DNA of 41,866 bases. Source: Halomonas organivorans (lineage in GTDB: Bacteria > Pseudomonadota > Gammaproteobacteria > Pseudomonadales > Halomonadaceae). The notes under the pieces were generated by a model. That model had not been told where the DNA came from. It saw only the letters and a list, made by a program, of their open reading frames with translations, and searched no databases. The stretch's first letter is position 1; each line of letters opens with the position of its first letter. The stretch covers positions 1 to 41,866 of the forward strand of contig NZ_JACHXM010000031.1 of assembly GCF_014192055.1 (NCBI RefSeq), read 5' to 3'. This document shows positions 15,344 to 23,489 of this stretch, piece by piece. The position numbers and the translations under genes were made by a program.

Positions 15344-15777
15344 CAGGCTCTCCCCGTCAGGCGCTCGCAGACGAGATCGGGCACCGCCACCGGGCGCCCG
15401 GTGGCGGGATCCACCAGCATCAGGTTGATCCGCGCCGTGGCCACGGTGCGCTCGTCCGCGACCCGGCGGATGCGATGGTAGACGGCGATGGCGCGGCGCC
15501 CCGGGGCCGGGATGGCGGTCTCGACGACCAGCGCCTCGGGCCAGCGTGATTCGGCTTGATACTGCACCGCGAGGTCGGCCGCCACGCAGGGGTAGCCCCC
15601 CATGTCGCCCTCGGCAAGTGCCAGAGCGTCCAGCGCATGAACACGGGCCTCGTGCATCAGCGACACCACGGCATCATGGCCGAGATGCCGGCCATAGTTC
15701 ATGTCGGTGATGCGTACCGACAACGGATGCCGATGGCAGAGGTCCGCTTCGGGGAAGACCAGTTTCACGCGCTCCAT
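15343..15777 (-). CDS. Acyl-CoA thioesterase, hotdog fold (4HBT family)
   Basis: A 144-aa hotdog-fold protein. VRITDMNYGRHLGHDAVVSL, followed by MHEARVHAL, is the helix segment with the conserved Asp/Asn and Tyr-Gly-x-His of the 4-hydroxybenzoyl-CoA thioesterase-like family, and VAADLAVQYQAES is the following strand. The substrate cannot be told from sequence. It lies between purD and prkB and overlaps prkB by one base. Confidence 0.82.
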   Translation of the reverse strand: MERVKLVFPEADLCHRHPLSVRITDMNYGRHLGHDAVVSLMHEARVHALDALALAEGDMGGYPCVAADLAVQYQAESRWPEALVVETAIPAPGRRAIAVYHRIRRVADERTVATARINLMLVDPATGRPVAVPDLVCERLTGRA

Positions 15778-15810
15778 GCCGCCTCCTCGTGATGCATGTC
15801 GTCCGGCCGC

Positions 15811-17106
15811 TCAGCCCTTGCCGCCTTCCCGGGCGATGGCACGGTGAGCGATGTCGCCGCGATGGAAAGCGTCCGGCCAGCGGATCTCTTCCACGCCGCG
15901 GTAGGCCAGGTCGCGGGCCATCGAGACACCCTCGCCCAGGGCGGTAACGCACAGCACGCGGCCGCCGGCGGTGAGCACCTCGCCCGCCTCGCCCTCGGCG
16001 GTGCCGGCATGGAAGACCTTGCTGCCGGCGGCCTCGGCGGCGTCGAGCCCTTCGATGGCGTCGCCCTTGCGGTAGCTGCCGGGATAGCCGCCGGCGGCCA
16101 GCACCACGCCGACCGCGGCACGGGCATCCCACTCGCAGGAATGGCCGGCCAGCTCGCCGCGGGCCCCGGCCAGGCACAGCTCGGCCAGGTCGGACTGCAG
16201 GCGCATCATGATCGGCTGGGTCTCGGGATCGCCGAAGCGGCAGTTGTACTCGATCACTCGGGGATTGCCCTCGGCGTCGATCATCAGCCCGGCGTACAGG
16301 AAACCGGTGTAGGGGTGACCTTCCTCGGCCATGCCACGCACCGTGGGTTGGATGACGCGTGCCATGATGCGCTCGAAGACCTCCTCGGTGACCACCGGCG
16401 CCGGGGAGTAGGCGCCCATGCCGCCGGTGTTGGGGCCCTGGTCGTCGTCGTAGGCGCGCTTGTGGTCCTGGCTGGTGGCCATGGGCAGCACCGTCTCGCC
16501 GTCGACCATGACGATGAAGCTGGCCTCCTCGCCGTCGAGGAAGTCTTCGATGACCACCCGCGCACCGGCATCGCCGAAGGCGTTGGCCTCGAGCATGTCG
16601 CGCACCGCCGCTTCGGCTTCCTCGAGGGTCATGGCCACGATCACGCCCTTGCCGGCCGCCAGGCCGTCGGCCTTGATGACGATCGGCGCTCCCCTCTCGG
16701 CGAGATAGGCCAGGGCCGGCTCGACCGCGACGAAGGTACGGTACTCGGCGGAGGGAATCGCATGGCGGGCCAGGAAGTCCTTGGTGAAGGCCTTGGACCC
16801 CTCGAGCTGGGCGGCGCCGGCGGTGGGACCGAAGATCGCCAGACCGGCATCGCGGAAGCGGTCGACCACGCCGGCCACCAGCGGGGCCTCGGGGCCGACG
16901 ATGGTCAGGTCGATGGCCTGCTCGCTGGCGAAGGCGACCAGGCCGTCCAGGTCCTCGGCGCCGATGGCCACGTTCTCGAGGCCGGGCTCCCGGGCGGTGC
17001 CGGCGTTGCCCGGTGCCACGTAGACGGTCTCGACCCGTGGCGACTGGGCGACCTTCCAGGCCAGGGCATGTTCGCGGCCACCGCCGCCGATGATCAGAAC
17101 CTTCAT
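15811..17106 (-). CDS. purD: Phosphoribosylamine-glycine ligase PurD (GARS)
   Basis: A 431-aa ATP-grasp ligase for the second step of de novo purine synthesis. MKVLIIGGGGREHALAWK at the start, the KADGLAAGKGV ATP-binding block, GPNTGGMGAYSPAP, and EYNCRFGDPETQ are diagnostic. Its length is normal. purH, often adjacent in other genomes, is absent here: the upstream side has 302 bp without a gene and then phaR. Confidence 0.97.
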   Translation of the reverse strand: MKVLIIGGGGREHALAWKVAQSPRVETVYVAPGNAGTAREPGLENVAIGAEDLDGLVAFASEQAIDLTIVGPEAPLVAGVVDRFRDAGLAIFGPTAGAAQLEGSKAFTKDFLARHAIPSAEYRTFVAVEPALAYLAERGAPIVIKADGLAAGKGVIVAMTLEEAEAAVRDMLEANAFGDAGARVVIEDFLDGEEASFIVMVDGETVLPMATSQDHKRAYDDDQGPNTGGMGAYSPAPVVTEEVFERIMARVIQPTVRGMAEEGHPYTGFLYAGLMIDAEGNPRVIEYNCRFGDPETQPIMMRLQSDLAELCLAGARGELAGHSCEWDARAAVGVVLAAGGYPGSYRKGDAIEGLDAAEAAGSKVFHAGTAEGEAGEVLTAGGRVLCVTALGEGVSMARDLAYRGVEEIRWPDAFHRGDIAHRAIAREGGKG

Positions 17107-17408
17107 CCGCTGCTCTACCTCACTACACGGGAAACACGGGGAAAACGTCGCGGCATTATGTCAGAAAGCGGCCGCTGACGCCGCCCTGGGGGAAACTCGG
17201 GCAAGCCAGCCGACGCCTGGACACCTGGACACCTGGAAGACTAGCCCCTGCCGAGGACAGGCCGTCGCGTGGGTGCCATGGCCTGCTCTCCGATGCAGTC
17301 CCGACGTGGCCCTCCGGTATCCCGCGTCGCTTGACGAAGCGACGCGGTCTATCCGTGGCCGGCCTGCCGGGAGGCAGCCGCAGCCCTCGCCTTCGGGCAA
17401 CGCCTGTG
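17107..17408. other. 302-bp intergenic region between phaR and purD
   Basis: No ORF here looks like a gene. It contains a perfect 11-bp hairpin, CCGCGTCGCTT (17322-17332) with AAGCGACGCGG (17337-17347), around a 4-nt loop and without a T-run. It also has a short direct repeat of GGACACCT near 17220-17235. It must hold the purD promoter and the phaR 3' end, but I could not assign a convincing -35/-10 pair. Confidence 0.6.
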
Positions 17409-17867
17409 TCAGGCGTCGTCGTCGTCCTTGCGGCCCTTGCCGGCCTGGCCGCCGAGGTTCTGCTGCCAGAAGCGCATGTTTTCCTCGGCCAGTTCGCGCA
17501 TCAGTTCCATGGGAGTATGGCGCATGGCCTGCTGCCACTGATCCTGCATGTGTTTCTGCTGCTCCATCATCAGCCGGGTGCCCTGCTCCAGGTAACGCGC
17601 CAGAGGCAGCGGCTGGGCCATGTTGTAGACCCGGATGAACTGGGCCAGCAGGTCGTTGGAGAACACCTGGGCGTCGCCGTCGGCCTGTTCCTGCTCGATG
17701 ATGATGGTCAGCAGGATGGTACGGGTCAGGTCCTCGCCGCTCTTGGCGTCCTCGACCCGGAAGGGCACCTCGTCGAGGATCAGCTTGCGCAGGTCCTCGA
17801 GGGTCACATAGCGGCTCTGTTCGGTATCATAGAGCCGGCGGTTGGCATACTTGCGAATCACGCGCAC
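17409..17867 (-). CDS. phaR: Polyhydroxyalkanoate synthesis repressor PhaR
   Basis: A 152-aa PHB-accumulation regulator. The N-terminal DNA-binding block is RVIRKYANRRLYDTEQSRYV, followed by TLEDLRKLI and the LTRTILLTIIIEQEQ segment that binds PHA or DNA. The tail is charged (GRKDDDDA). The start is a GTG at 17867 with AAGGAG 7 nt upstream; there is no in-frame ATG near the conserved head. PhaR represses phasin genes until it is titrated by polyhydroxybutyrate granules, which implies that the host makes PHB. No phaC, phaA or phaB is in the window. Confidence 0.92.
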   Translation of the reverse strand: MRVIRKYANRRLYDTEQSRYVTLEDLRKLILDEVPFRVEDAKSGEDLTRTILLTIIIEQEQADGDAQVFSNDLLAQFIRVYNMAQPLPLARYLEQGTRLMMEQQKHMQDQWQQAMRHTPMELMRELAEENMRFWQQNLGGQAGKGRKDDDDA

Positions 17868-17910
17868 GGCGCTGCTCCTTGTTCGATTCGGGTAGGCGGA
17901 CGCCTCCTTA

Positions 17911-17945
17911 TGCAGGTATTGTGCACCGCCCCACCTCCCATGCAA
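17911..17945 (-). promoter_or_regulatory. Candidate phaR promoter with TGCA inverted repeat
   Basis: On the minus strand TTGCAT (17945-17940) and CACAAT (17923-17918) are spaced by 16 bp. A TGCA-N7-TGCA arrangement (17911-17925) overlaps the -10. PhaR proteins are known to bind GC-type inverted motifs and to repress their own genes, so autoregulation is plausible but unproven. Confidence 0.28.
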
Positions 17946-18014
17946 GGGAAAGGCGGATTTAATGCCACGCTCGCGCCGCCACGCCCGACGCCGATAGCCC
18001 ACTACCGAGGCCAC

Positions 18015-18728
18015 ATGAACCTGATCCTGCTCTCGCCCGACGACATCGAGAACGACCGCCTGGCCCGGGTCCGAGACCCTCGTCGGCTCGTGCATCTCAG
18101 GGAGGTCCATCGGGCCCGGGCCGGCGACGCGATGACGCTTGGCATCGAAGGCGGCACCCTGGGGCGCGGCGAGCTGCTGAGCCTGAGTGAGACAGAGGCA
18201 GTCTTCGAGGTGTCCGGACTCGACCAGGCACCGCCGCCGGCCCTGCCGGTGCACCTGGTGCTGGCCCTGCCCCGCCCACGGATGCTCGCCCGCACCCTCG
18301 AACACGTGACTGCGCTGGGCGTGAAGGAGTTGACGCTGCTCAACACCCGGCGGGTGGAGAAGAGCTACTGGCAGTCACCGGAGCTTGGCGAGGAGAAAAT
18401 CTATCGCCACCTGGTGCTGGGGCTCGAGCAGGCCCGGGATACTCGGCTGCCGAGGGTGACGCTGGCCAAGGGCTTTCGACCTTTCGTCGAGGATGCGCTA
18501 CCGGGCCTGCTGGCCGACCGCCGGGGCCTGCTGGCCCACCCGGGCATGCCGGAGGCCTGCCCCCGCGGCATCGGGGAGGACACGCTGCTGGTGGTCGGCC
18601 CGGAGGGCGGCTTCATCCCCTGGGAGGTAGAGCGGCTGCTCGAGGCCGGCTGCCGCGGTATCCACATGGGCCCGCGCATCCTGCGGGTGGAGACCGCCGT
18701 GACCGCCCTGCTGGCACGCCTATTCTGA
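18015..18728 (+). CDS. rsmE: 16S rRNA (uracil1498-N3)-methyltransferase RsmE
   Basis: A 237-aa SPOUT-class methyltransferase that methylates U1498 of 16S rRNA. The PUA-like N-terminus (LVHLREVHRARAGDAMTLG) is followed by the knotted SAM site VVGPEGGFIPWEVE and ILRVETAVTALL at the C-terminus. The ATG at 18015 has a GAGG upstream and fits family length. The 3' end overlaps the convergent protease gene by 9 bp. Confidence 0.94.
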   Translation: MNLILLSPDDIENDRLARVRDPRRLVHLREVHRARAGDAMTLGIEGGTLGRGELLSLSETEAVFEVSGLDQAPPPALPVHLVLALPRPRMLARTLEHVTALGVKELTLLNTRRVEKSYWQSPELGEEKIYRHLVLGLEQARDTRLPRVTLAKGFRPFVEDALPGLLADRRGLLAHPGMPEACPRGIGEDTLLVVGPEGGFIPWEVERLLEAGCRGIHMGPRILRVETAVTALLARLF

Positions 18729-19289
18729 TGCGTCGTGGTCGCCCTGATCGTTCGGGTCACCACCTTCAGGCGCATGGGGCACCCGCGGGGCGCTGCCGTC
18801 GCAGCGCGGCTCGGTCAGGTGAGTGCGTGCCACGTCCAGGCGCCCCAGGTGGCCGATGGTCTGCCGCCCCAGCAGCATCGGATAGTTCATGGACGAACGG
18901 TCGCGAAGGCTGAACTCCTCCTCGTAGATCACGCCGCCCACGCAGACATCGAGCAACACCACCGGCCGCTCATCGCGTCCGCCGGCGCCGCGCACCACCA
19001 TGCGCCGAGCGCGGGGGCGCTCGAGGGTCATGGCAAAGGTCTCGCCCTCGGCGTCGTTTTCGAGCTGCAGCCGGAAGCGCACCCAAGGCTCGCCCGCCTT
19101 GTCGAAGGCGCGGATGTCGCGGGCATCCAGCGACGAGGTCAAGGCGCCACTGTCCAGCTTGGCCTCGAAGGGCAGATCCCAAGGCATCAGGGTCACCGGC
19201 TCGACCCAGCCCACCACGCGCTCGGGAGCCTCGGCGGCCGCCAGTGTCGGCCACAGTGCCGCCGCCAACAGCCACGCCATGCGCCTCAT
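18720..19289 (-). CDS. Retropepsin-like periplasmic protease (PF05618 family)
   Basis: A 189-aa protein with a signal peptide (about residues 1-19, LWPTLAAA) and the aspartic-protease-like motif AKLDSGALTSSL at about residues 43-54. It belongs to the family long annotated as 'putative ATP-dependent zinc protease', whose fold resembles retropepsins; I see no ATP-binding motif. NYPMLLGRQTI is the second conserved block. It overlaps the following transglycosylase gene by 4 bp, so a cell-wall role is conceivable (inference). Its tail is rich in Asp, Gly and Pro. Confidence 0.8.
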   Translation of the reverse strand: MRRMAWLLAAALWPTLAAAEAPERVVGWVEPVTLMPWDLPFEAKLDSGALTSSLDARDIRAFDKAGEPWVRFRLQLENDAEGETFAMTLERPRARRMVVRGAGGRDERPVVLLDVCVGGVIYEEEFSLRDRSSMNYPMLLGRQTIGHLGRLDVARTHLTEPRCDGSAPRVPHAPEGGDPNDQGDHDASE

Positions 19290-20557
19290 GGCGTCACCTC
19301 CTGCAGCCGTTCCAGCAGGGCCCGGGTGGCAAAGCCGTCCGGGATCACGCCGAGCTCACGCTGGAAGCCCCGCAGCCCGCGCCGGGTATTGGGACCGAGG
19401 ATGCCGTCCGGTTCACCGACGTCGAAGCCGAGCGCATTGAGCCGGCGCTGCAGATCACGGACCTCGGTGCGCCGCAGTGGCGGCTCTCCACGCGGCCAGT
19501 CGCCGCGGATGGTGGGGCGACCGGCGATGGCGTCGCTCAGCACGGCCACCGCCAGCGCATAGCTGGTGGCATTGTTGTAGCGCAGGATGACCCGGAAGTT
19601 GTGGCCAATCAGGAAGGCCGGCCCTCGCGCCCCCGCCGGGGCGATCACAGCCGCGTCGTCCAGCGACGGCAGGGCACCGCCGCCCCGCGGGTGCACGCCG
19701 ACGGCGGCCCACTCGGCGGAGGTGCGGCGAATCGTCGGCTCGGTCAGCGAATAGTCGAAGTCCGCCGGCAGCACGACCTCGGTTCCCCAGGGTTCGCTCG
19801 ACCGCCAACCGGCCTCGTCGAGATAGCCGGCGATCGACGCCAGGACATCGGGGACGCTGCCCCAGATGTCGCGTCGGCCGTCACCGTCGCCGTCCACCGC
19901 GTGAGCCAGATAGCTCGACGGCAGGAACTGCGGATGCCCCATGGCGCCGGCCCACGACCCCACCATACGCTCGGCGGGCACGTCGCCTGCCTCCAGGATA
20001 CGCAGCGCCGCCAACAGCTCGCCGCGGGCGAACTCGCGGCGTCGACCGTCGAAGGCCAGGGTCGCCAGGGCATCGAGGGTAGAAAAGTCGCCCTGATAGC
20101 CGCCGTAACTGCTCTCGATCCCCCAGATGGCGACCAGCACCTCGGCAGGCACGCCGAATCGCTCGGCCGCTTGTCGCGCCGCCTGGCGATGTTCGGCGAG
20201 CCGGGCCTGGCCGGCACTCACCCGGTTCGCCGATATCGCCCCATCCAGATACTCCCAGATCGGGCGTACGAACTCTGGCTGGCGCCGATCCAGTTCAATG
20301 ACACGCGGGAGATAATGCAATTCGTCGAGGTACGCCAGGGTCGACGCGCCGACGCCCTCCTCTTGAGCCAGACGCCGAAAGTCGCGCCGCCAGGCGGCGA
20401 AATCCCGCGCTTGTTCAGGACGATCGATCCGATCATCGGGCCCGGTACCGGTTGACGCAGGGGCTTGCGAAGCGGCCTCGGCATGGGGCGTGGCAAGGCC
20501 TTGGCAGCCGGCCAGGCTGGCGCACAGCAGTACGAGAAACAAGAGCGGGGGCAGCAT
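19286..20557 (-). CDS. MltB-family lytic murein transglycosylase lipoprotein with PG-binding domain
   Basis: A 423-aa exported lipoprotein. The lipobox LAGC has its Cys at residue 18. The SLT_2/MltB catalytic domain shows VAIWGIESSYGGYQGDF, whose glutamate is catalytic, then SWAGAMGHPQFLPSSYLA. A C-terminal peptidoglycan_binding_1 domain follows (LQRRLNALGFDVGEPDGILG, then PNTRRGLRGFQRE). It cleaves glycan strands to 1,6-anhydroMurNAc, which would feed the AmgK/MurU recycling route also encoded in this window. Its ATGA-type overlap with the downstream protease gene suggests a two-gene operon. Confidence 0.92.
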   Translation of the reverse strand: MLPPLLFLVLLCASLAGCQGLATPHAEAASQAPASTGTGPDDRIDRPEQARDFAAWRRDFRRLAQEEGVGASTLAYLDELHYLPRVIELDRRQPEFVRPIWEYLDGAISANRVSAGQARLAEHRQAARQAAERFGVPAEVLVAIWGIESSYGGYQGDFSTLDALATLAFDGRRREFARGELLAALRILEAGDVPAERMVGSWAGAMGHPQFLPSSYLAHAVDGDGDGRRDIWGSVPDVLASIAGYLDEAGWRSSEPWGTEVVLPADFDYSLTEPTIRRTSAEWAAVGVHPRGGGALPSLDDAAVIAPAGARGPAFLIGHNFRVILRYNNATSYALAVAVLSDAIAGRPTIRGDWPRGEPPLRRTEVRDLQRRLNALGFDVGEPDGILGPNTRRGLRGFQRELGVIPDGFATRALLERLQEVTP

Positions 20558-20707
20558 GTCAACGACGTTCCTTGGCGAAAACAGGCCCCGATGATCGCCC
20601 AGATCGAACGCTCAGACCAGTCGCGGCAAGCGCTACCCTCGAACCCGGGTGGCATACGTCAGGATCAGGCAGACGATCGAAGGACCCAGCGCGCATCGCG
20701 TCGGGCG

Positions 20708-22045
20708 CTATCGGGTCGACGGTGCCAACGGCGGTGGAAAGGTGGCAGGAGCATGTCGCCAGGGCCGATGACGGGCTTCCCCCGCGGGCAGGCTCGACAG
20801 TTCGGGACACCATCGAACCGCATAGTCGCCGTGAGGATCGTAGCACTCGGCCTGATCGAGCACCTCGAAGCGGTGCGCCCTGACGTGTCGCCCGCGGCCC
20901 GCGATATAGCCCCAGTTACCCCAGTTGCTGGCGGCGTCGTAGTCGATCAGGCAGCGCTCGAACCAGGCGGCGCCCAGTCGCCAGTCGACGTTCAGGTCAT
21001 GCACGAGGAAACTGGCCACGTTCTGTCGTGCCCGGTTCGATAGCCACCCGGTATCGGCAAGCTCGCGCATGCCGGCATCGACGAACGGCAGACCGGTCTC
21101 GCCTCGACACCAGGCCGCGAAGGCGTCTCCGCCGAGCGGCGCCGTTTCGCGCCCGTAGAGGGTGCGACCGTCCTGCCGGGCCGCCCAATGGAAATACTCC
21201 CGCCATAGCAGCTCGAAGCGCAGCCAGCGACTCGACTCGCTATCGCCGTGCTCCGTTTCCCAGGCATGCAACGCATCATTGACCTGGGCGGCAGACACGC
21301 AGCCATGAGCCAGCCATGGCGAGAGACGGCTGGAGAAGTCGGCCCCCACCAGGCCATTGCGGGTGTGGGCATAGTGCGACACGGCCCCGCTGCCCCACAG
21401 GTAATCGTCCAACCGCGCGCGCCCCGCCGCCTCGCCGCCGGTGAAGCGAAAGCCACCCCGGGGCGAGGCGCGCCAGCGATCTGCACGAGGACACACGCGG
21501 CGAAGCGCCGGAAGTCCCCGCGGCGCCGAAGGGGGCCAGGGCGGCAGGGTCACCGGTGCCGGAATGCCACGCTGGGGCACCATCTCTCGCATCTTCCGGC
21601 GAAACGCCGAGAAACCGGCCGGCAGTGCCTCGATGGCCAATGGCAGGCTGGCCGACGAGAACAGCATGCCGCTCTCCAGCACCTCCACCCGACACTCGTT
21701 CGCAAGGCGGTGGCGCAAGCGGTCGACCGCCCGCACCTCTTCCCAGCCGGGGTCATGACGCACCCGCACGCGTCCAGCCCCCTCCGAGGCGACCAGCTTG
21801 GCTACCTCATCGGCCGGATCGCCGAGTCGTACCAGCAAGTCGCTTCCCTGCGCGAGCAGGCAACCCCGCAATTCGATCAAGCACTGCCACAGGAAACCAA
21901 GACGAGCCGACCCCAGCCGACCGTCCGCCAGCCAGCGCTCGTCGAGGACGTAGACGCAGAGCAGGTGTTCGTCGAGGGGACCGCCGAACAGCGGGTTGTC
22001 GGCCAGGCGCAGGTCCTGGCGCAGCCAGACCAGATCAACGCTCAT
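20708..22045 (-). CDS. Cryptochrome DASH / photolyase-family flavoprotein
   Basis: A 445-aa member of the cryptochrome/photolyase family, DASH type. The N-terminal photolyase alpha/beta domain begins LVWLRQDLRLADNPLF. The FAD domain carries RWLRFELLWREYFHW, LPFVDAGMRELADTGWLSNR, the DASH-typical YDAASNWGNWGYIAG, and YDPHGDYAVRWCPEL. DASH proteins repair CPD lesions in single-stranded DNA and may also sense light. The ATG at 22045 overlaps the DUF2256 stop (ATGA). The C-terminus is proline/arginine-rich and short. Confidence 0.9.
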   Translation of the reverse strand: MSVDLVWLRQDLRLADNPLFGGPLDEHLLCVYVLDERWLADGRLGSARLGFLWQCLIELRGCLLAQGSDLLVRLGDPADEVAKLVASEGAGRVRVRHDPGWEEVRAVDRLRHRLANECRVEVLESGMLFSSASLPLAIEALPAGFSAFRRKMREMVPQRGIPAPVTLPPWPPSAPRGLPALRRVCPRADRWRASPRGGFRFTGGEAAGRARLDDYLWGSGAVSHYAHTRNGLVGADFSSRLSPWLAHGCVSAAQVNDALHAWETEHGDSESSRWLRFELLWREYFHWAARQDGRTLYGRETAPLGGDAFAAWCRGETGLPFVDAGMRELADTGWLSNRARQNVASFLVHDLNVDWRLGAAWFERCLIDYDAASNWGNWGYIAGRGRHVRAHRFEVLDQAECYDPHGDYAVRWCPELSSLPAGEARHRPWRHAPATFPPPLAPSTR

Positions 22046-22203
22046 GCCTGCCTCCCGGCTCGCGCCGAACGATGCGCCTCGCGTCGACAGCGTTCGCTGC
22101 AGTAGCGCACTTCTTCCCAGCAGCGCGCCCACTTGCGACGCCACCTAAAGGGACGACTGCAGGTCGGACATGTCTTGGCGGGCAGATCGGCCTTGCGACG
22201 CAT
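22042..22203 (-). CDS. DUF2256 zinc-ribbon protein coupled to cryptochrome
   Basis: A 53-aa, strongly basic protein with five cysteines (C12, C15, C28, C35, C39). The patterns PAKTCPTCSRPFRWRRKWAR and YCSERCR identify it as DUF2256. This small family is habitually found next to cryptochrome/photolyase genes; its function is unknown, and a zinc-bound accessory role is a guess. I chose the ATG at 22203 from the conserved head; an upstream in-frame ATG at 22218 would add five residues. The stop overlaps the cryptochrome ATG. Confidence 0.85.
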   Translation of the reverse strand: MRRKADLPAKTCPTCSRPFRWRRKWARCWEEVRYCSERCRREAHRSARAGRQA

Positions 22204-22236
22204 GATGGCACCAATCATGGACACGCATAAAAAGTC

Positions 22237-22251
22237 GTACAATAAATGTAC
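22237..22251. promoter_or_regulatory. Inverted repeat GTACA-N5-TGTAC upstream of DUF2256/cryptochrome
   Basis: GTACA-ATAAA-TGTAC is a perfect inverted repeat in an AT-rich island that is unusual for this GC-rich region, 34 bp before the DUF2256 start. It lies where the promoter of the DUF2256/cryptochrome unit must be. Photolyase genes in related bacteria are often controlled by light-responsive MerR-family (LitR/CarH) regulators; identification of this site as their operator is inference. Confidence 0.4.
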
Positions 22252-22280
22252 AGGATATAGCGAATGAACGCGAACGCAAG

Positions 22281-22298
22281 TCCGCCGGGACCGGCGGA
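22281..22298 (-). terminator. Hairpin after mrpG of Mrp operon 1
   Basis: TCCGCCGG-GA-CCGGCGGA is a palindrome with 8-nt arms starting 6 bp past the mrpG stop on the minus strand. The downstream minus-strand tract ACTTGCGTTCG is only moderately T-rich, so efficiency is uncertain. It would separate the Mrp operon from the DUF2256/cryptochrome unit. Confidence 0.4.
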
Positions 22299-22303
22299 GA
22301 CGC

Positions 22304-22714
22304 TCAAGGAACGTCGGAACTGTTGCGGGGCGGGTCGCTCGGGCCCCCGCTCTCTTCCTCGACGCCACTATGAAGGCGATGGTTCAGCGGATCGTAGTGG
22401 GGCCTGAGCTCGTCCTTGACGGTGCCGCTCCAGGGTCGCGCCCCCACGAAATAACCGGCTCGACCGATGGCATGGGCCGCCACCGGCGCGGTCAGCATCA
22501 CGAACAGCACCACGCCCAGAGCGCGAGCCACCACGCCCGCCTCGCCGAAGTGTAGAGCCACTCCCAGCATGATCAACGCCACCCCGAGGGTCGCCGCCTT
22601 GGTCGTGGCATGCAGGCGCGTCAGCAGGTCGGGCATGCGCCACACCCCCAATGCGGCTACCAGCATGAAACCGGTCCCGGCCAGCAGCAGGCTTCCCACC
22701 AGCACTTCAATCAT
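22304..22714 (-). CDS. mrpG: Mrp antiporter subunit G, operon 1
   Basis: A 136-aa small membrane subunit of a Mrp Na+(K+)/H+ antiporter. The family block GVWRMPDLLTRLHATTKAAT (residues 24-43) and a second hydrophobic segment ALGVVLFVMLTAPVAAHAIG are typical. The hydrophilic tail (after about residue 95) is long and rich in acidic residues and proline. Last gene of the minus-strand mrpABCDEFG operon, overlapping mrpF by 8 bp. Confidence 0.92.
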   Translation of the reverse strand: MIEVLVGSLLLAGTGFMLVAALGVWRMPDLLTRLHATTKAATLGVALIMLGVALHFGEAGVVARALGVVLFVMLTAPVAAHAIGRAGYFVGARPWSGTVKDELRPHYDPLNHRLHSGVEEESGGPSDPPRNSSDVP

Positions 22715-22976
22715 CTCGCTGCCCTCCGCGTTCGAGGAAGCGTGCGAAACCGATGGTCGCCATGAAGCCCATCAGTGCCATGACGATGGCCACATCGAGC
22801 AGTGCCGACACCCCATAGGCAATGGCCAGCAGGCCGATCATGCCAACCACCAGGGTCGCAAACAGCTCGAGCGCCACGACCCGGTCCGGCAGGCTGGGCC
22901 CTAGGCACAAGCGCACCAGCGCCATGGCGAGACCGACGGTCAAGGCCAGCAGGCACAACGACAGCAACAGTGACAT
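22707..22976 (-). CDS. mrpF: Mrp antiporter subunit F, operon 1
   Basis: An 89-aa, three-helix MrpF. The conserved LGPSLPDRVVALE block, with the functionally important Asp at residue 31, lies between the first two helices. ATG at 22976 has GGAGGAG directly upstream; the longer in-frame GTG/ATG options lie before this site and are not needed. 39 bp separate it from mrpE, the only real gap in the operon. Confidence 0.93.
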   Translation of the reverse strand: MSLLLSLCLLALTVGLAMALVRLCLGPSLPDRVVALELFATLVVGMIGLLAIAYGVSALLDVAIVMALMGFMATIGFARFLERGGQRDD

Positions 22977-23015
22977 GGTCTCCTCCCGGTCGAGACCCGC
23001 GGCAACGGACACGGC

Positions 23016-23489
23016 CTAGCGGAACAGCGCCAGCGCCCGACGTTCCAGCTCGGCCAGACCGCGTCGCAGAGCCGGCTCGTCGTCCAGGAACATGGCGTGG
23101 ATGTAGAGCACGCGACGATCGTCAGAGACATCCAGACTGAGCGTACCCGGCGTCAGGGAAATCAGGTTGGCGACGAAGGCAATCTCGAAATCGCTGCGCG
23201 CCCTGAGCGGCATGGCGATCACTCCCGGCCGCATATACCAGGGCGGAGTAACGATGTCATACGCCACGCGCAGGTTCGCCAGCAGCAGCTGACGCAGGAA
23301 GAAGCCGGCGAAGGCCAGCCACCTCGGTAGCCGACGCGCATGGCCGGCAAGCGCCGGCACTCCTGGCTGGAGAACCGCCAGCGCCAGATAGGCGAACAGC
23401 AGCCCGGCGAACAGGCTCGGGCCGCTGAAGTCGCCGCTCAGTACCATCCAGGCCAGCCCCAGCAGCAGGGTCCAGACCACCGCGATCAT
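23016..23489 (-). CDS. mrpE: Mrp antiporter subunit E, operon 1
   Basis: A 157-aa MrpE. Two N-terminal hydrophobic helices are followed by the conserved cytoplasmic segment LISLTPGTLSLDVSDDRR with VLYIHAMF, diagnostic for MrpE/MnhE. The start at 23489 makes an ATGA overlap with mrpD. MrpE is needed for assembly and activity of the hetero-oligomeric complex in characterised bacteria. Confidence 0.93.
   Translation of the reverse strand: MIAVVWTLLLGLAWMVLSGDFSGPSLFAGLLFAYLALAVLQPGVPALAGHARRLPRWLAFAGFFLRQLLLANLRVAYDIVTPPWYMRPGVIAMPLRARSDFEIAFVANLISLTPGTLSLDVSDDRRVLYIHAMFLDDEPALRRGLAELERRALALFR

Noticed and set aside
17322..17347. Intrinsic terminator in the phaR-purD spacer
   Set aside because: The 11-bp hairpin is perfect, but no T-run follows on either strand and its distance from the phaR stop is about 60 bp. 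Kept only as a hairpin in the spacer description.
18720..18728. Frameshift or broken gene at the rsmE 3' end
   Set aside because: The 9-bp overlap of convergent rsmE and protease genes leaves both proteins at full family length, so it is a normal tail-to-tail overlap.
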